Positions 42,364-53,375 of a stretch of 64,000 nt of DNA are shown in pieces. Numbering within the stretch: position 1 is the first letter of the stretch; every line of letters begins with the position of its first letter. This DNA comes from Bactrocera neohumeralis (taxonomy: Eukaryota > Arthropoda > Insecta > Diptera > Tephritidae). The notes under the pieces are model-generated. The model saw only the letters and a program-made list of their open reading frames with translations. It had not been told where the DNA came from and ran no database searches. The translations under genes were made by a program, and so were the position numbers. Location: contig NW_026089624.1 in NCBI RefSeq assembly GCF_024586455.1, forward strand, positions 25,980,764-26,044,763, in the 5' to 3' direction.

Positions 42364-42580
42364 CTGACCTTATGGAAAAGCTACATATTAAGCATTTCAG
42401 CTTTTAATGTTATTTAAAAAGTTTACTTTTTTGAATTTTGTGGATAGTTTGCTCTACTGTGGTTTTCCATACAGTTTTCACACTTATATAATCATTCGAA
42501 ACATATGTATACTATATTACTAGGTTTATTTCCCATTGGTTATTTATTTATTTTATTTTATTTTATTCACTTATAATTTT
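42364..42580. other. Unassigned AT-rich spacer
   Basis: AT-rich with a ttttattttattttatt run near 42550. Nothing recognised. Confidence 0.5.
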
Positions 42581-43044
42581 TATACTCTCGCAACAAAGTT
42601 GCTAAGGAGAGTATTATAGGTTTGTTCACATAACGGTTGTTTGTAAGTCCTAAAACTAAAAGAGTCAGATATAGGGTTATATATACCAAAGTGATCAGGG
42701 TGATGAGTAGAGTAGAAATCCGGATGTCTGTCTGTCCGTCCGTCCGTACAAGCTGTAACTTGAGTAAAAATTGAGATATCATGATGAAACTTGGTACACG
42801 TATTTCTTGGCTCCATAAGAATGTTCAGTTCGAAGATGGGCAAAATCGGCCCACTGCCACGCCCACAAAATGGCGAAAACCGAAAACCTATAAAGTGTCA
42901 TAACTAAGCCATAAATAAAGATATTAATGTGAAATTTAGCACAAAGGATCGCATTAGGGAGGGGCATATTTGGACGTAATTTTTTTAGAAAAGTGGGTGT
43001 GGCCCCGCCCCTACTAAGTTTTTTGTACATATCTCGGAAACTAC
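42581..43044 (+). mobile_element. Hairpin-ended non-autonomous repeat, copy 2 (5' part)
   Basis: About 95 percent identical by eye to the first 465 bp of the element at 40271, including the terminal hairpin and the tgtctgtctgtccgtccgtc reiteration, and cut off at tctcggaaactac. The remaining 600 bp and the 3' end are missing. Confidence 0.75.
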
Positions 43045-43110
43045 AACTTGTTTCTTTTATATTTATATGTATATATTCGTAATTTTAATTAATAAATATA
43101 TTTAACAAAT

Positions 43111-43427
43111 TGTTGCGAACACGAATGGCAGAAAAAGTAGACTCGACGATAATTTACTAGAAGCAATCAGACAGCGAATTTCCTAGTTGCCTGAACTCTC
43201 GATTGGCGATGTTTTTGTCACAGACACAGTTCCAATTAGAGCGTTGTTTGGTAGAGAGCTATATGTATGTAAGAAGTTGTAAACTCGAATAACAAGTAAT
43301 AAGCGTTAAGTTTAAGGTTACAATAAAGATAAGTGTTTAGCCAATAAATTGGGACTTTTATTTACAATCCAGTGACGTATCCAAGAGTGAGTTACAAGAT
43401 ACAAAATTTTTTATGAAATACGTTACA
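43111..43427 (+). repeat. 5' LTR of a plus-strand LTR retrotransposon
   Basis: About 317 bp, beginning TGTTGCGAACACG and ending CGTTACA, directly followed by a primer-binding site. It has a polyadenylation signal (caataaagat, about 43321) and an otherwise AT-rich body. No matching second LTR or coding region follows, so it is a stump, truncated soon after the leader. Confidence 0.72.
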
Positions 43428-43429
43428 AT

Positions 43430-43444
43430 TGGTGTCGGAAGTGG
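43430..43444 (+). other. Primer-binding site, tRNA-Leu type
   Basis: TGGTGTCGGAAGTGG, two bases past the LTR end. It fits a tRNA with 3' end ...GACACCA, with one likely mutation relative to the minus-strand example at 2091-2102. Confidence 0.7.
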
Positions 43445-43730
43445 TGATGGGCGATGTTGTGACTTTTAAGGAACACTGCTACTCGTACTTGTGACTGTAA
43501 CTTTGTAGTAGCACTGATTTTAAACTGTGACTGTGACTGTTATTAAAATTGTAACAAAATTGTTGCCTTTTTTCATTTACGTACAATGAACATATTCATT
43601 AGAATAAACAGAAATTAAAATAGTAAATTCATTTTTAGAAAAACAGGAAATATAAAATATATACATATAAGCTAAAATTAAATAGTGGTAAAAATAATTA
43701 CATTAAATGAAAAAGAAGGCTAAAAGATTA
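43445..43730. other. Unassigned remnant of the element leader and flank
   Basis: Contains reiterated tgtgactgtaact and ctgtgactgtgactg phrases near 43487-43540, then AT-rich sequence. No coding motif recognised. Confidence 0.5.
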
Positions 43731-44238
43731 TGTCGGGGTATGTCGACGTAAGGGGCCGATTGCGTTTAAGAAAAAAGTAATTCGTTTAAGTGTGAACGTT
43801 ATAAAATTCGTGTTTAATATATGTGACCTGGTCTACGGAAAGGGGGCTTAGGTGTCAAAAAAAAAGGAGAACTGTTAATGAGACAACGAGAAACTGACGA
43901 TTATTTTTAACAGCTTTTCCCAGAAAACTAGTTTTCGCACTTTAGCTCCCTTTTCGTAGACCAGGTCACATATGATTGAATGCGTTACCATTATTGGTTA
44001 ATTATTCTTAATTACTTATTGGATAATATTACAATTCACTTTTTAATATACATACATATTCTTATAATTGGCGGGATAACATGCTTTTTGTGCAAAAAAC
44101 GTGGGAAAATTGTTATTTGTTTCTCCTCTTTCGCCTGTGGAGTGAAGTTGGGGCGGATGATATTCCTCTGCATTACGCCTCTATAACTTTTTGTAAATTG
44201 CAGGAGTAATGCAGAAGAGTGTTTGTTTGGACTAAACA
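43731..44238 (-). repeat. BEL/Pao LTR, left copy (3' LTR position)
   Basis: Plus-strand reading starts TGTCGGGGTATGTCGACG and ends GGACTAAACA, giving TG...CA ends on the minus strand. It shares the terminal blocks ggcgggataa, gtgaagttggggcggatga, ttcctctgcattacgcctct and tttgtttgga with 53376-53965. A 154-bp MITE (43820-43973) is inserted in it. An open frame crossing its right edge (44036-44359 minus) is not a gene. Confidence 0.88.
43820..43973. mobile_element. Small palindromic MITE within the BEL LTR
   Basis: About 154 bp with terminal inverted repeats of about 30 bp: atatgtgacctggtctacgg at the left and the complement of tcgtagaccaggtcacatat at the right, followed by matching aaggggg/ccctttt arms. 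The right-hand LTR (53376-53965) lacks it. There is no coding capacity. TA or ATAT is the likely target, consistent with a Tc1/mariner-type carrier, but the class is not proven. Confidence 0.8.
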
Positions 44239-44349
44239 TCCCGGCCACCTTGCAGAATCTGCGAAATAATTGTGTATTAGTAGGGTAACATGTATTGAAA
44301 GTTTTGAAATGAATTAGGTAACTATCAGTTACATCGTATGCCAGTAAGG

Positions 44350-45070
44350 GTCCAGCCAAATGCTGTATTTTGCTCTACCACTGAACCATTATCTGGTTTG
44401 AAGAGTCCACTTCTGATAATGTGTGGGTAGATATCCGCTCTAATCTCCAACGTTGCTATGTAATTGAGGGTCAGCGAGGACTAAGTGTTCAAAGCGCATT
44501 TGCACATCATCACTTAAGTCTCGCTCATAGGGTTTTTTGGGTAACTTGTGTGTGATAACTGCGTTACATTCCAAACAAAACTTTGTATCATTATTTGAGC
44601 TGATTTTTATGGTACAAATACGATAAGTATTGAGGTATGTAATTCGCAGTTTGATATTTTTGACGAGTTCGGCCGCTATATTCGTAATTTTAAGGGTAGG
44701 GTTTAGAATGGCTCAAACTTTATGCCATTCACCATCACATCTCAAACGGATCTTCATTGTGGGTATTAGGGTCTGCTTAGCCAGTAAGGATGGTAGTTGG
44801 ATTTCTATCGCAAGTGGGTGAGACTTTTGTTTCGCAACAACATTTGCATCGTTGGCCGGGTATAGCCTCGGATGTCCGTGTAGGGATGAATGATGTTTCC
44901 CATGACAAATGGAACATCGATTTTTGCTTGTACATCCTTTTGTCTTGTGCAACCTGGCTATGCAATTAACGCAATAGTGGTGCTTGGTTACTGCTAAGTA
45001 GTGACATGATTTCGTAGTGACATCGAGTCGTCTTCTGAACTCGGCGTTATGCTACGGGTTGCGCTACGGG
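44350..45070 (-). pseudogene. Extra BEL/Pao gag zinc-knuckle and protease fragment
   Basis: From the right the minus strand reads AEFRRRLDVTTKSCHYLAVT, then HHYCVNCIARLHKTKGC and RCSICHGKHHSSLHGHP, a paired CCHC knuckle typical of BEL Gag. It passes through a Lys-rich stretch to DIRADIYPHIIRSGLFKPDN and AFGWTLTG, the conserved segment between protease and RT in BEL/Pao. No stop-free frame covers it all. It lies between the end of the main BEL pol and the left LTR, where a single element should have nothing, so it comes from a second copy. Confidence 0.75.
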
Positions 45071-45179
45071 ACCGGATGGTAATCTTTGAGCTCATGCGAC
45101 GAGGTCTGGGTGAGTTGGTGATTGTTGGGGCCATTCACTAAAAAGAAGAGAAGACTTGTAAGTTATTCCTTACTAAATA

Positions 45180-48100
45180 TGACAATTTTTGTGATGGGGC
45201 GGGTTACTGTGCCTTGAGCAGTTCGGATTTCAACCACTCGTGTTTCATTATCGAAGCCGGAGAAGACCTTTTGTATTCTACCGAGCTTCCATTCGTTTGG
45301 TGAAATGTTTTCGTTTCTTATAACGACTAAATCGTTAACTTCAACATTACGTTGAGGATATTTCCATTTGTATCGTTTATGTAGTTCCTTAAGGTACTCT
45401 TCCTTTCATCTCTTGCAAATGTGCTGGTAGAGTATTTTAAGTTTCTGCCATCTGTTAATGATGCTTAAGTTTGCATCCTCTAAATTGGGTTCGGCAGGGG
45501 TTAACAAAGGGGTACCTATAAGGAAGTGTCGTGGATTTAGAAACTCCACGTTTGCTGAGTCGTCGCTTATGGGGCTTATTGACCGAGAGTTTAAACAACT
45601 TTCGATGCGGGTTAATAAGGTGTCAAATTCTTCATACGTAATAAAGATTGACGGGACATCCACGCCTCGAGAAGAATTGGGAAAATGCTGCTAGGAAGGC
45701 TTGCGTAGTGGATCGTTAACGGGTTCAAGATGTATTGCTTAAGTTGAGAAGCATACAAATAAACATATATATTCTTTGGTGATTAGACATGCTCTCCAGT
45801 GTAGTTTTTGATGTCATAGGGTCCAGCAAAGTCGATACCAGTGGCAGCAAACGGACGGGTTAGGATAGTTCTTTCATTTGGAAGAGCTGCCATTATTTGG
45901 CTTTGTTGAGCCTAGTTATGTACATATGATGCACGTTTTGCATTGATGAATTATTGTTTTAATCAGCATCTTTGCTTTGAGTATCCAGAATTCTGTCCTT
46001 AAGAGTCGAAGAACTAGCTGATTTCCGCCGTGTAACGTTGCTAAATGGGTAAATTGAGTTAGTAATTTTGTTATACGACTATTATAGGGTAATAAGATAG
46101 GGTGGCGCTCATTATATGATAGCGCTGCGGAATTGGTTAATCTTCCGTCACTTCGCATAACTCCTTTAGGGTCAATGAATGGATTTAAAGTCAATAATGA
46201 ACTTTTCTTATGTATTTGGGTTTTACGGGTCAATGCATCATATTCTTCTCGGAAATGTGTTTTTTGGGTGCGAATAATTAACTTCATTCGGGTTGTTTTG
46301 AACTCTTCCGCGGTTATTTCGTGGTTTAAGTAATCAATTTCTCGCCTCCTTGGTGAGGCATTTGCGCAAAACCTGAATAGGTAAGCGATAACGCGAATAG
46401 CTCTGGAGAATGAGGAAAACCTTTCGAGTATATCCTCTTGGGTGGTTATCGCAAACGTCTTAACGGGTTTGAATTCCACGGTAGTGTTGTATGTTTTGTC
46501 TGATGCTGGAAAATGCTCCTTTTCATGTTGTAACCATTGGGGTCCATGCCACCAGAGGTTGCAATTAAATAGATCGGTGGGTGTACATCCTCGCCTTGCT
46601 AAGTCTGCAGGATTGTCTTGGCTTTCCACATGGTTCCAATTTTCGACTCCCACTTTCTCGGTGATTGCAGCGACTCGATGAGAAATGAAAGTGGTCCATG
46701 AACATGGCGGTTTGTTTAACCAAGCGAAAACTATGGTTGAGTTAGTCCAAAAATAGTTTTTATATTGGGTTAGGTGTAGTTGGGATAGGGTAGAGTTAAC
46801 AAGGTTAGCTAGTAGAACCGCTACGCAAAGTTCCAATCTGGGTAGGGATACGGTTTTAATGGGAGCAACTCTGGGTTTTGCCACTAAGAAAGTTGTCCAT
46901 ATAATATGTCCAACTAAAACCCTTATGTAAAGTGTCACGGCATATGCTTTTTCTGAAGCATCAGAGAAACCGTGAAATTCGATGTTGGCTGTTGTGTTAA
47001 AATGGATCCATCTGGGTATTTCAATTTTGTTTATGTTTTCATAATCCTTTACGGAACTGTTCCATCGATGAAGGGTGAGGGGCTTTAGGCTTTCATGACA
47101 GTCAGATTTATCTAGCCATATTTGTTGCATTATTATTTTTGTCGTGATTATTATTGGACTAAGCCAACCGGGTGGGTCAAACAATTTTGTTATGGCTGGT
47201 AAAACTTCACGTTTAGTGTGTGCGGGTTTTTTCTCTATTGGGTTGACGAGGTAGAAAAATTAATCCTTTTTGGAGTTCCATCGAATGCCCAGGGTTTTGG
47301 TGTTTTTGGGTTCCGAAAAGTTGAGTGATTCCGTCTCTAAAAGATGATCCTGTAAAAGTCCTTCGCAGAGCGAATTCTAAGGACTTCAGGGCAGAAATGA
47401 GTTCATAGCGTGAAGACTTTGCGGAGTTAAGGTCATGAGGTCCAGCTAAGACGTCGTCCACATACATTTCTTAGCGAAGTATTTTGGCTGCTAATGGGTG
47501 AGTTTCTTTTACATCATCGTCTAGCTTCATGAGGGTACGGATCGCTAGATACGGTGCACAATTTACGCCGAACGTGACAGTTTGCAATTCGAAGTCTTCT
47601 ATTGTGTCTTCCGTGGACTTCCTAAATAGTATCCTTGGGAACCGAGTATGATTAAGTACATTTTCTGTAAATCCGCATTAAAAACGAATTGGAAGAATCG
47701 CCAATTCGTGATCAGAATAACAAGGTCTTTATGTAAAGTAGGCCCGATAAGAAAGACGTCATTTAAGCTTTTGTGATTTGACGTGGGGCAAGATGCATTA
47801 AATACCATACGCAATTTCGTGGTTATACGATCGGGTTTAATGACTGCGTGGTGTGGTAAGTAATATTGGGTCGCTTTAACATAAGGGTCATATTCTACGT
47901 TCTTTATTTGTCCAAATTAGTTCCAAATATTCCATAATTGCTTTGTCATATTCTGCCTTCACTTCGGATTTTTTAAGTAAGGCTCGTTCATTTCTGAGGA
48001 ATTGGTCTAACGCTCTGTGTCTAGAGTATCCGGAAAAACTTCCTCACAAAATTGGTCTGATTTGGAAACTACAGATCCCTTTGGGATTTCCTCCACCTCC

Positions 48101-48545
48101 CAAAAACGTCTGAGTAGATTCTCAGGGTTTACTTTATTGTGAAATGAGACTATGGCGGAATTTTGGGACGGTTGGGTTATGGGTCCGGACAATATCCATC
48201 CGAATTCTGTCCTTGAGCTAAGAGTGAACCTAGTATGTTTCATTTTACTCCATTGAGTAAAATACTTGGATAGATATCACTACCGATTAGTATATCGGTG
48301 GGTCTCGGTTGTGGAATTGGGTGTCTGCTAAAGTAAATCCAAGATTTTTAAGACACTGCTTTGGATCTATGGGGTATGATCGTAAATTATCAGTTAGGCT
48401 ATTTAGTATAAATGCCTGTGTAGACGGCTTATAAATTATGTTTAAGGGTGAGCGAAGCGTAATTTCATAAATACTCGTTGGTGTTGCTGAAACTGCATTG
48501 TTTAGTCCGATCACTTGGGCTGATACAGAGTGGGTGGGTATATCC
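45180..48545 (-). pseudogene. BEL/Pao pol (protease, RT, RNase H, integrase), broken
   Basis: In minus-strand order: protease region (48287-48547: GLNNAVSATPTSIYEITLRS); segment before RT (48007-48243: EFGWILSGPITQP, RRFWEVEEIPKG); RT (47599-47814: MRMVFNASCPTSNHKSLND, FVFNADLQKMYLII with the first Asp; 47213-47467: MYVDDVLAGPHDL with YVDD); RNase H (45916-47184: WIHFNTTANIEFHGFSDASE) continuing to the integrase zinc domain; then the DUF5641-like end (45406-45663: NSRSISPISDDSANVEFLNP, HFLIGTPLLTPAEPNL). Frames are separated by several shifts. The catalytic boxes are still readable. Confidence 0.9.
45916..47184 (-). CDS. BEL/Pao RNase H and integrase zinc-domain frame
   Basis: The longest intact piece of this pol, 422 residues, starting MFDPPGWLSPIIITTKIIMQ. 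RNase H: HFNTTANIEFHGFSDASEKA with the first acidic residue, KTVSLPRLELCVAVLLANLV with the Glu, FWTNSTIVFAWLNKPP with Asn where Asp is usual (a likely inactivating change), and VESQDNPADLARRG with the last Asp. It then continues into the integrase N-terminal zinc domain, HLATLHGGNQLVLRLLRTEF to IHQCKTCIICT. The integrase catalytic core follows in other frames (45664-45910) and is badly decayed. Confidence 0.85.
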   Translation of the reverse strand: MFDPPGWLSPIIITTKIIMQQIWLDKSDCHESLKPLTLHRWNSSVKDYENINKIEIPRWIHFNTTANIEFHGFSDASEKAYAVTLYIRVLVGHIIWTTFLVAKPRVAPIKTVSLPRLELCVAVLLANLVNSTLSQLHLTQYKNYFWTNSTIVFAWLNKPPCSWTTFISHRVAAITEKVGVENWNHVESQDNPADLARRGCTPTDLFNCNLWWHGPQWLQHEKEHFPASDKTYNTTVEFKPVKTFAITTQEDILERFSSFSRAIRVIAYLFRFCANASPRRREIDYLNHEITAEEFKTTRMKLIIRTQKTHFREEYDALTRKTQIHKKSSLLTLNPFIDPKGVMRSDGRLTNSAALSYNERHPILLPYNSRITKLLTQFTHLATLHGGNQLVLRLLRTEFWILKAKMLIKTIIHQCKTCIICT

Positions 48546-48633
48546 AAACTTCTTTAAAGTCTTCGAGATATAAATGTGGGTTCCGATCCTGAATCAATAA
48601 AAGCTCTCGCGGAATATCGCTGGCCATTATGTT

Positions 48634-48981
48634 CTACGTGAACCATTGCAGTACCGAGTAATATCCGCTTCCTACTTGGGTTGGGTGGGTCTTGGGTTGA
48701 TGATTTAGTGGACTGTATAGTTGTAGTGTTGGCTTGCCGATTTGTATTTGTGCTTTAAGCGGGTAATGCGGTACTTGAATCGTTTGCAGGGTGACGTTTG
48801 GTATTTCCGAAGTGGATTCAGGTCGAAAGCTGGATTCGCTGTGTATCAGAGTATTGTGTTTTTTGTGACACTTACGACACGAGAATTTACTCACACAGTT
48901 CTTGTAGCTATGTGAAATGGCCAAGCAGTTATAGCAATAACCATATTTCTTGATTGTGGAGATACGTGTCTCTACATTCAT
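48634..48981 (-). pseudogene. BEL/Pao Gag zinc knuckles and protease start
   Basis: The 115-residue frame has YGYCYNCLAISHSYKNCVSK and FSCRKCHKKHNTLIHSE, the paired CCHC knuckles of BEL/Pao Gag that bind genomic RNA. It is followed by a Pro/Thr-rich spacer. It resembles, but differs from, the second knuckle at 44860-45000. The frame begins MNVETRISTIKK; the core Gag upstream is in other frames. Confidence 0.85.
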
Positions 48982-49059
48982 TGTGAGAAATTTGGGACAT
49001 TCTCGAATATGGTGCTGTTTTTTGCAAAGCTGTACTTTCTATATCAGAATTATGTTGCG

Positions 49060-49460
49060 TAAAGTTAAAATAAGGGGCGTTTCAGCCACGTTTGCATGAA
49101 AAGTGTTATATTTCTTTTCATCTCTTCTTTTTACTGTACCGGTGTGAAAAGGGGATAATTTTGCTACTGAAGCTTTGAAATTTCCAACTGATTCGAGAGT
49201 TTTGTATTTGTGGGTTAAAAAACTGTCGAAATTTGTCGGTATATCTGAATTATCTGCAAGGGTATATTCAAGAGCTTGTTTGGGTAGTTTTGAACTACAA
49301 AGTTATATCAATATCGGATCCCAGCTTTTCGTGTCAATCTCAAGGTTGTTTAAATTGGTTAAAACGTTATTACTTACTTTTCTGCTAGCAATTCGGTGAA
49401 ATAATTTTTTATCGAACTGAGCTTCCGGATCCTTGCGATTTAACTTCCAACAATTTCAGT
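49060..49460 (-). pseudogene. BEL/Pao Gag middle region (DUF1759-like)
   Basis: Reading the minus strand with a single stop, one finds WKLNRKDPEAQFDKKLFHRI, ASRKVSNNVLTNLNNLEID, SWDPILI then a stop, SSKLPKQALEYTLADNSDIP and HKYKTLESVG. These are the conserved blocks of the DUF1759-type Gag of BEL/Pao elements. It continues the Gag begun at 52505 after the piggyBac-like insertion. Confidence 0.75.
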
Positions 49461-49510
49461 ATTCAAAATGGAAAAAAAATTGTATATAGTTGAAAATTAT
49501 GTATGAAATT

Positions 49511-51959
49511 AGGTACCTCGCGGGGAGCACCCGGGTACCCGGGTATCCACTATATGAAAAACAATCCAATCATCTGTAAATGAGATTCAATATAGATAAA
49601 TGTTTTAACTTGGGATAATAAATAACTAATAACATGAATTTGTAACATACATTTATTAAAATCTTCATTAATTATTCAGCACAATCAGGACATATTACTT
49701 TCGATATACACGTATAAGGTTTATTTTTCTTCAATGTACCAGTGCTTGTCAATTTCCATGGGAGTAAGTATTTAGCAAGAGGCAAATTTGTAAAATAAGT
49801 TTCCATTGTTATATTTCGGAAACTTCCTTTGAACGGAGCTGTAAGTTTTTTTATTACTCTCTTTCCTTAATTTTTTTTCTCGAACATTGGCAGCGTTTTC
49901 AGTATCGCAAATCCACCAAATTTTCATGCCATTTTTTCGAGTTTCAAAGGAATGTACTGTGTGAATTTTGTGTGCTCGATTGAGCCCACAAAGTATTCGA
50001 AATTGTTCGATTAATAGTTAATAATGTCGATTCTAACGCAAAGCCGCTCTATGCACATCGACGCAGTCGACTTTCCGTGCTTTACCCGACATTCCTCATC
50101 AACTGTTCACCACAGTATATACAGTAGATAACCTTTTCGTGGTAGCTTTCTGAGGGGTGAATAGCGGCCATCTTGGATTTTCAGAGGTAGCAACGCAGTG
50201 CTGTATGTATTGAGGCAGTAAATACTTAGCAAATTTATTCTATTAAATAACAAAAACTATAAACATTGTTGCTTAATATAAAAGGAAATTATTTATTAAT
50301 GACATATATTTACTAATATTTGATTTAAACGCCATAGTGTGTCATGTTTCGCCCATAAAAATATCATTTACTGATAGTCAGATATTCTTTATGTAGTGAG
50401 TTCTTATTAATAAAAAGCAGCCCTGTTTTTAGATTTCTCGGTGGTGAGTTTTCTTCTGAATGTATTTGTTTTCAATTGACAGACAGAAAACGGTTTGTAT
50501 TCGTAAGTTTTTGAAATATTATTACCAATAATTTTAATTTAGAAAGAAGATATTTAGGCATTTGAAGCTGAATTTTTAATACATCGTTCTAATTCTCATC
50601 CGTATACTATTTTTGATAATTTATTTTTCAATATTTAAGTTTTGCATTTTCCACACCACCCCAGAGGTTAGAAATAAAGCGCGTTACAGACTTTTTTTAG
50701 GTGTTCGGTTCCCCGGTAGGCCTATTTTCACCTTTTCAACTTAAAATGAACATAATTAATAATTTACATAAAAATTTAAATAAAAATATTGCACAAAATA
50801 ATTTAATTATTAATAAAGATTTCTAAGCTCTCACAATAGATGCATCCAAAAACCTACAACTCTATTAAATATATTAAAATACAGAAGCTAACTTTTAGAA
50901 GGGGGAGGTAGTTACCTATGTGAAATGCACAAAAATTTGATGTGCCGAATATGAGGGCTGGCTGCCTGCCTATTAAAAATTCTTAAGGAAAAATATGTTC
51001 TAATTCTTATAAAAAGTGTTTTAAAACGTCGGGTTGTGAATTTTCGCAGCAAATAAAAGGCTCTACAATTTTTAATATAAACTTTATCATTAACACTAAT
51101 ATGTATTCTTATTAAAAACTTCGACATATCTTTCTTTTCAAACTCAATTTCCAATTGATGTTTTTCTATAACGGCTAACGAGTTGTCAATTTGTATATGT
51201 CAAACGACAAATTACCACCCAGGATTGTATCCTACTGCATGCAAAATATTTCCAAATTTTGATTGAAGCGTGTTTCAAAATTGCACAAAAAAAACAACTG
51301 ATTTAACATTAAACAACAACTAATATCCCAATAAAATTGAACAGATATGCAAAGTAATTCAATATAATCACTTAAATAACGTAAACACTTGCATTATTTA
51401 ATATCTTTTAAAGTCTCGGTCATCAATTTTAAAATTTATATGTAGTTTAAATGCTAACACAACACCCTAATTACCATGAAAGTAGCAAAATAAGTGTAAC
51501 ACAACACCCTAAGATTTTCTAGAGGTGAGTATATGTATGTAAACAAAGAAAACGTTTATTACTGTATATACTGAGCTGTTCACTTCTGACTGATTCACAG
51601 TTGCCAAACTGCGTAACTGTGTACTCCCAAGTCACTGAAATAAGCCTTTTCTTCGGTACTACCACAACTACAAACATTTCGAATACGTGTCGACGTGTAA
51701 AGGTGAAAACTGACCATGTCCCACCCGTAGAGCGCGAGATTTCGCTATCACGATTTCTCTTCCAGAAAAATAAAATGTGCGACAAGAGTCAAACACAGGT
51801 AAAGTACTTGTTATATTCTCTTAAAAGTATTATTAAACTGTTTTTTTTTTTTATAATTTCGTTCGCTTCCAAACTTAGAAAGTGTTTTATTATAGTGATG
51901 GGTACCCGGGTACCCAGGGTGCTCATTAACGTGGCTAAAACTGGGTGCTCACATAAGGG
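49511..51959 (-). mobile_element. piggyBac-like element inserted in BEL gag
   Basis: About 2.45 kb flanked by related inverted ends: gagcacccgggtacccgggt at the left (about 49525) and the complement of acccgggtacccagggtgct at the right (to 51924). The right edge reads ...cataaggg followed by TTAA, the piggyBac target tetranucleotide. The left edge (attaggtacc) is mutated or truncated. Degraded transposase C-terminal sequence lies at 49690-50000. Most of the interior is unassigned AT-rich DNA. Confidence 0.72.
49680..50010 (-). pseudogene. piggyBac-like transposase, C-terminal relic
   Basis: The minus strand reads FTQYIPLKLEKM (compare the QYxPxKP block of piggyBac DDE domains), then EKKIKERVIKKLTAPFKGSF and RNITMETYFTNLPLAKYLLP. 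The last corresponds to the GY-x-TxDNxYTSxxLxxxL block, with Glu in place of the usual Asp. It continues KLTSTGTLKKNKPYTC, then SKVICPDCAE and a stop, a remnant of the Cys-rich C-terminal finger. Stops and shifts interrupt it, and earlier catalytic residues were not found. Confidence 0.7.
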
Positions 51960-51963
51960 TTAA

Positions 51964-52505
51964 CCGAACGTTGTAAGCTTTTTATAGCACAACCTGTTTC
52001 TTGAGTTACTTGAGGTAGGTTAAAAAGGGTCTTTAATTGTGTGTTTACCTGTAACCTCTTATTTTCGTATTGGTCGACTAAATTTTGCCAGGCAAGTATG
52101 AAACCATCATTTGTTAAGGGTGTCGGTGTCGCATGGTGGAAGGTGAACTGCAGGAGCGAAATCCATCATTGTGGCTTCTGAAGTCCTTTCCTTAATGGGT
52201 TGGGTTGACACCTGTGTTTTACGCGTATCTACATCTTCGTTGATGAAAGCTAAGCAAGAGAGGTACATTCAATAACTTTTTTGATATTTTTCTTTCACTT
52301 TAAAGAAATCGATGGTTTCATGACTTTCGCGAGAAATTCTTCTAATCGCATCGCATGAGTGCTTTGCTTTTTCATAAAGCGAATTTAGTTCGACCCTTTT
52401 AATTTCTAGGGTATAGACCGATTCATCTTCACTTTGGGTCTGAAGATGGTCTTCCACGAATTCAATTAAATCCGTTGTTGTAATTTTGAAATCTTCCATT
52501 TCCAT
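51964..52505 (-). pseudogene. BEL/Pao Gag, N-terminal part
   Basis: The frame at 52269-52505 starts MEMEDFKITTTDLIEFVEDH and is acidic and helical, as BEL Gag N-termini are (KRVELNSLYEKAKHSCDAI). After a gap the minus strand reads DGFILAWQNLVDQYENKRLQ, then NTQLKTLFNLPQVTQE and AIKSLQRSVN, the W-x3-L-x-D-x-YENKR block of DUF1759 Gag, directly at the TTAA edge of the piggyBac-like insertion. The start codon lies about 870 bp inside the right LTR, leaving room for a leader. Confidence 0.8.
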
Positions 52506-53355
52506 TTTTGGGTAAGATATATTTAATGTTTGGGTTAAACGAGAAAAATAAATCGCGTAGATTTACAAAAATCTAAGAAAACGAACTTTAAAAACTTTTC
52601 GTATAGTGTTTTATTTATTTTAAAAATTTCAAATTAATTTTCTTGTTTTAATCTCTTTGATATTTGATAGTTAGTATTTATATGAAATTATTGAATTTCC
52701 GATGAATCGTCGAAAAAAATCGATAAATTAAATTTTTGCAGGGTTTTGTATTTTTTCCAACTGGGTCACCTTTTTAATTTCCTACTGGGTATTTGTCTTT
52801 TGACGTGCTGTTCGCTAGCAATTTTCGACAACAACAAATATAAGCGAATGGGTGCGCTATTCGTATGTAGATATGTAATTGCGGGTGTATATTTATTTAT
52901 AATATAATTTCAGTTTAACGAGAAGAATGCAATAGCCGACGGCAAAATACAATATATGCATACATTTTATTATTGCACTTCTTCTCTTGGGTATGTATGT
53001 ATATATAATTAAATAGTGCAAATCAAATTGTCGTCAACCCAATAAAACAAATAAATTATGCTTAAATCTGCTTAAGGACACAATTTGGCAATTGGGTATT
53101 ATTTTTTAACAAATATGATTTACACTTTATATTATTATATAGAAAAAATATGGGTCGCACTTACAGAATTTTCCGCTTTTTGTTAATTTCGGTTCGTTTT
53201 TGTTTTTAATTACTTGTTGGGGTATCTGTTGCTTCAGCGTACAGGATTTTTGTTTGTTGGGTGCACTCTTTTAATACCTTCAGGTTGGGTTGTGAAATTC
53301 CAACGATGATGTTGTTGTTAAAATTCCCACGAAGACTTTTTTATTTTAATTATCG
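52506..53355 (-). other. BEL/Pao leader region
   Basis: AT-rich sequence between the primer site and gag, without coding features. Expected to be the untranslated leader of the BEL/Pao element. Confidence 0.55.
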
Positions 53356-53374
53356 CGGCTCGATAGGACCAAAA
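53356..53374 (-). other. BEL/Pao primer-binding site (tRNA-Tyr-like)
   Basis: On the minus strand, three T bases from the LTR edge, the sequence reads TGGTCCTATCGAGCCG. It fits the complement of a tRNA-Tyr-type 3' end (CGGCTCGAAGGACCA) with one extra base. The match is imperfect, so the tRNA identity is tentative. Confidence 0.5.
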
Positions 53375-53375
53375 A

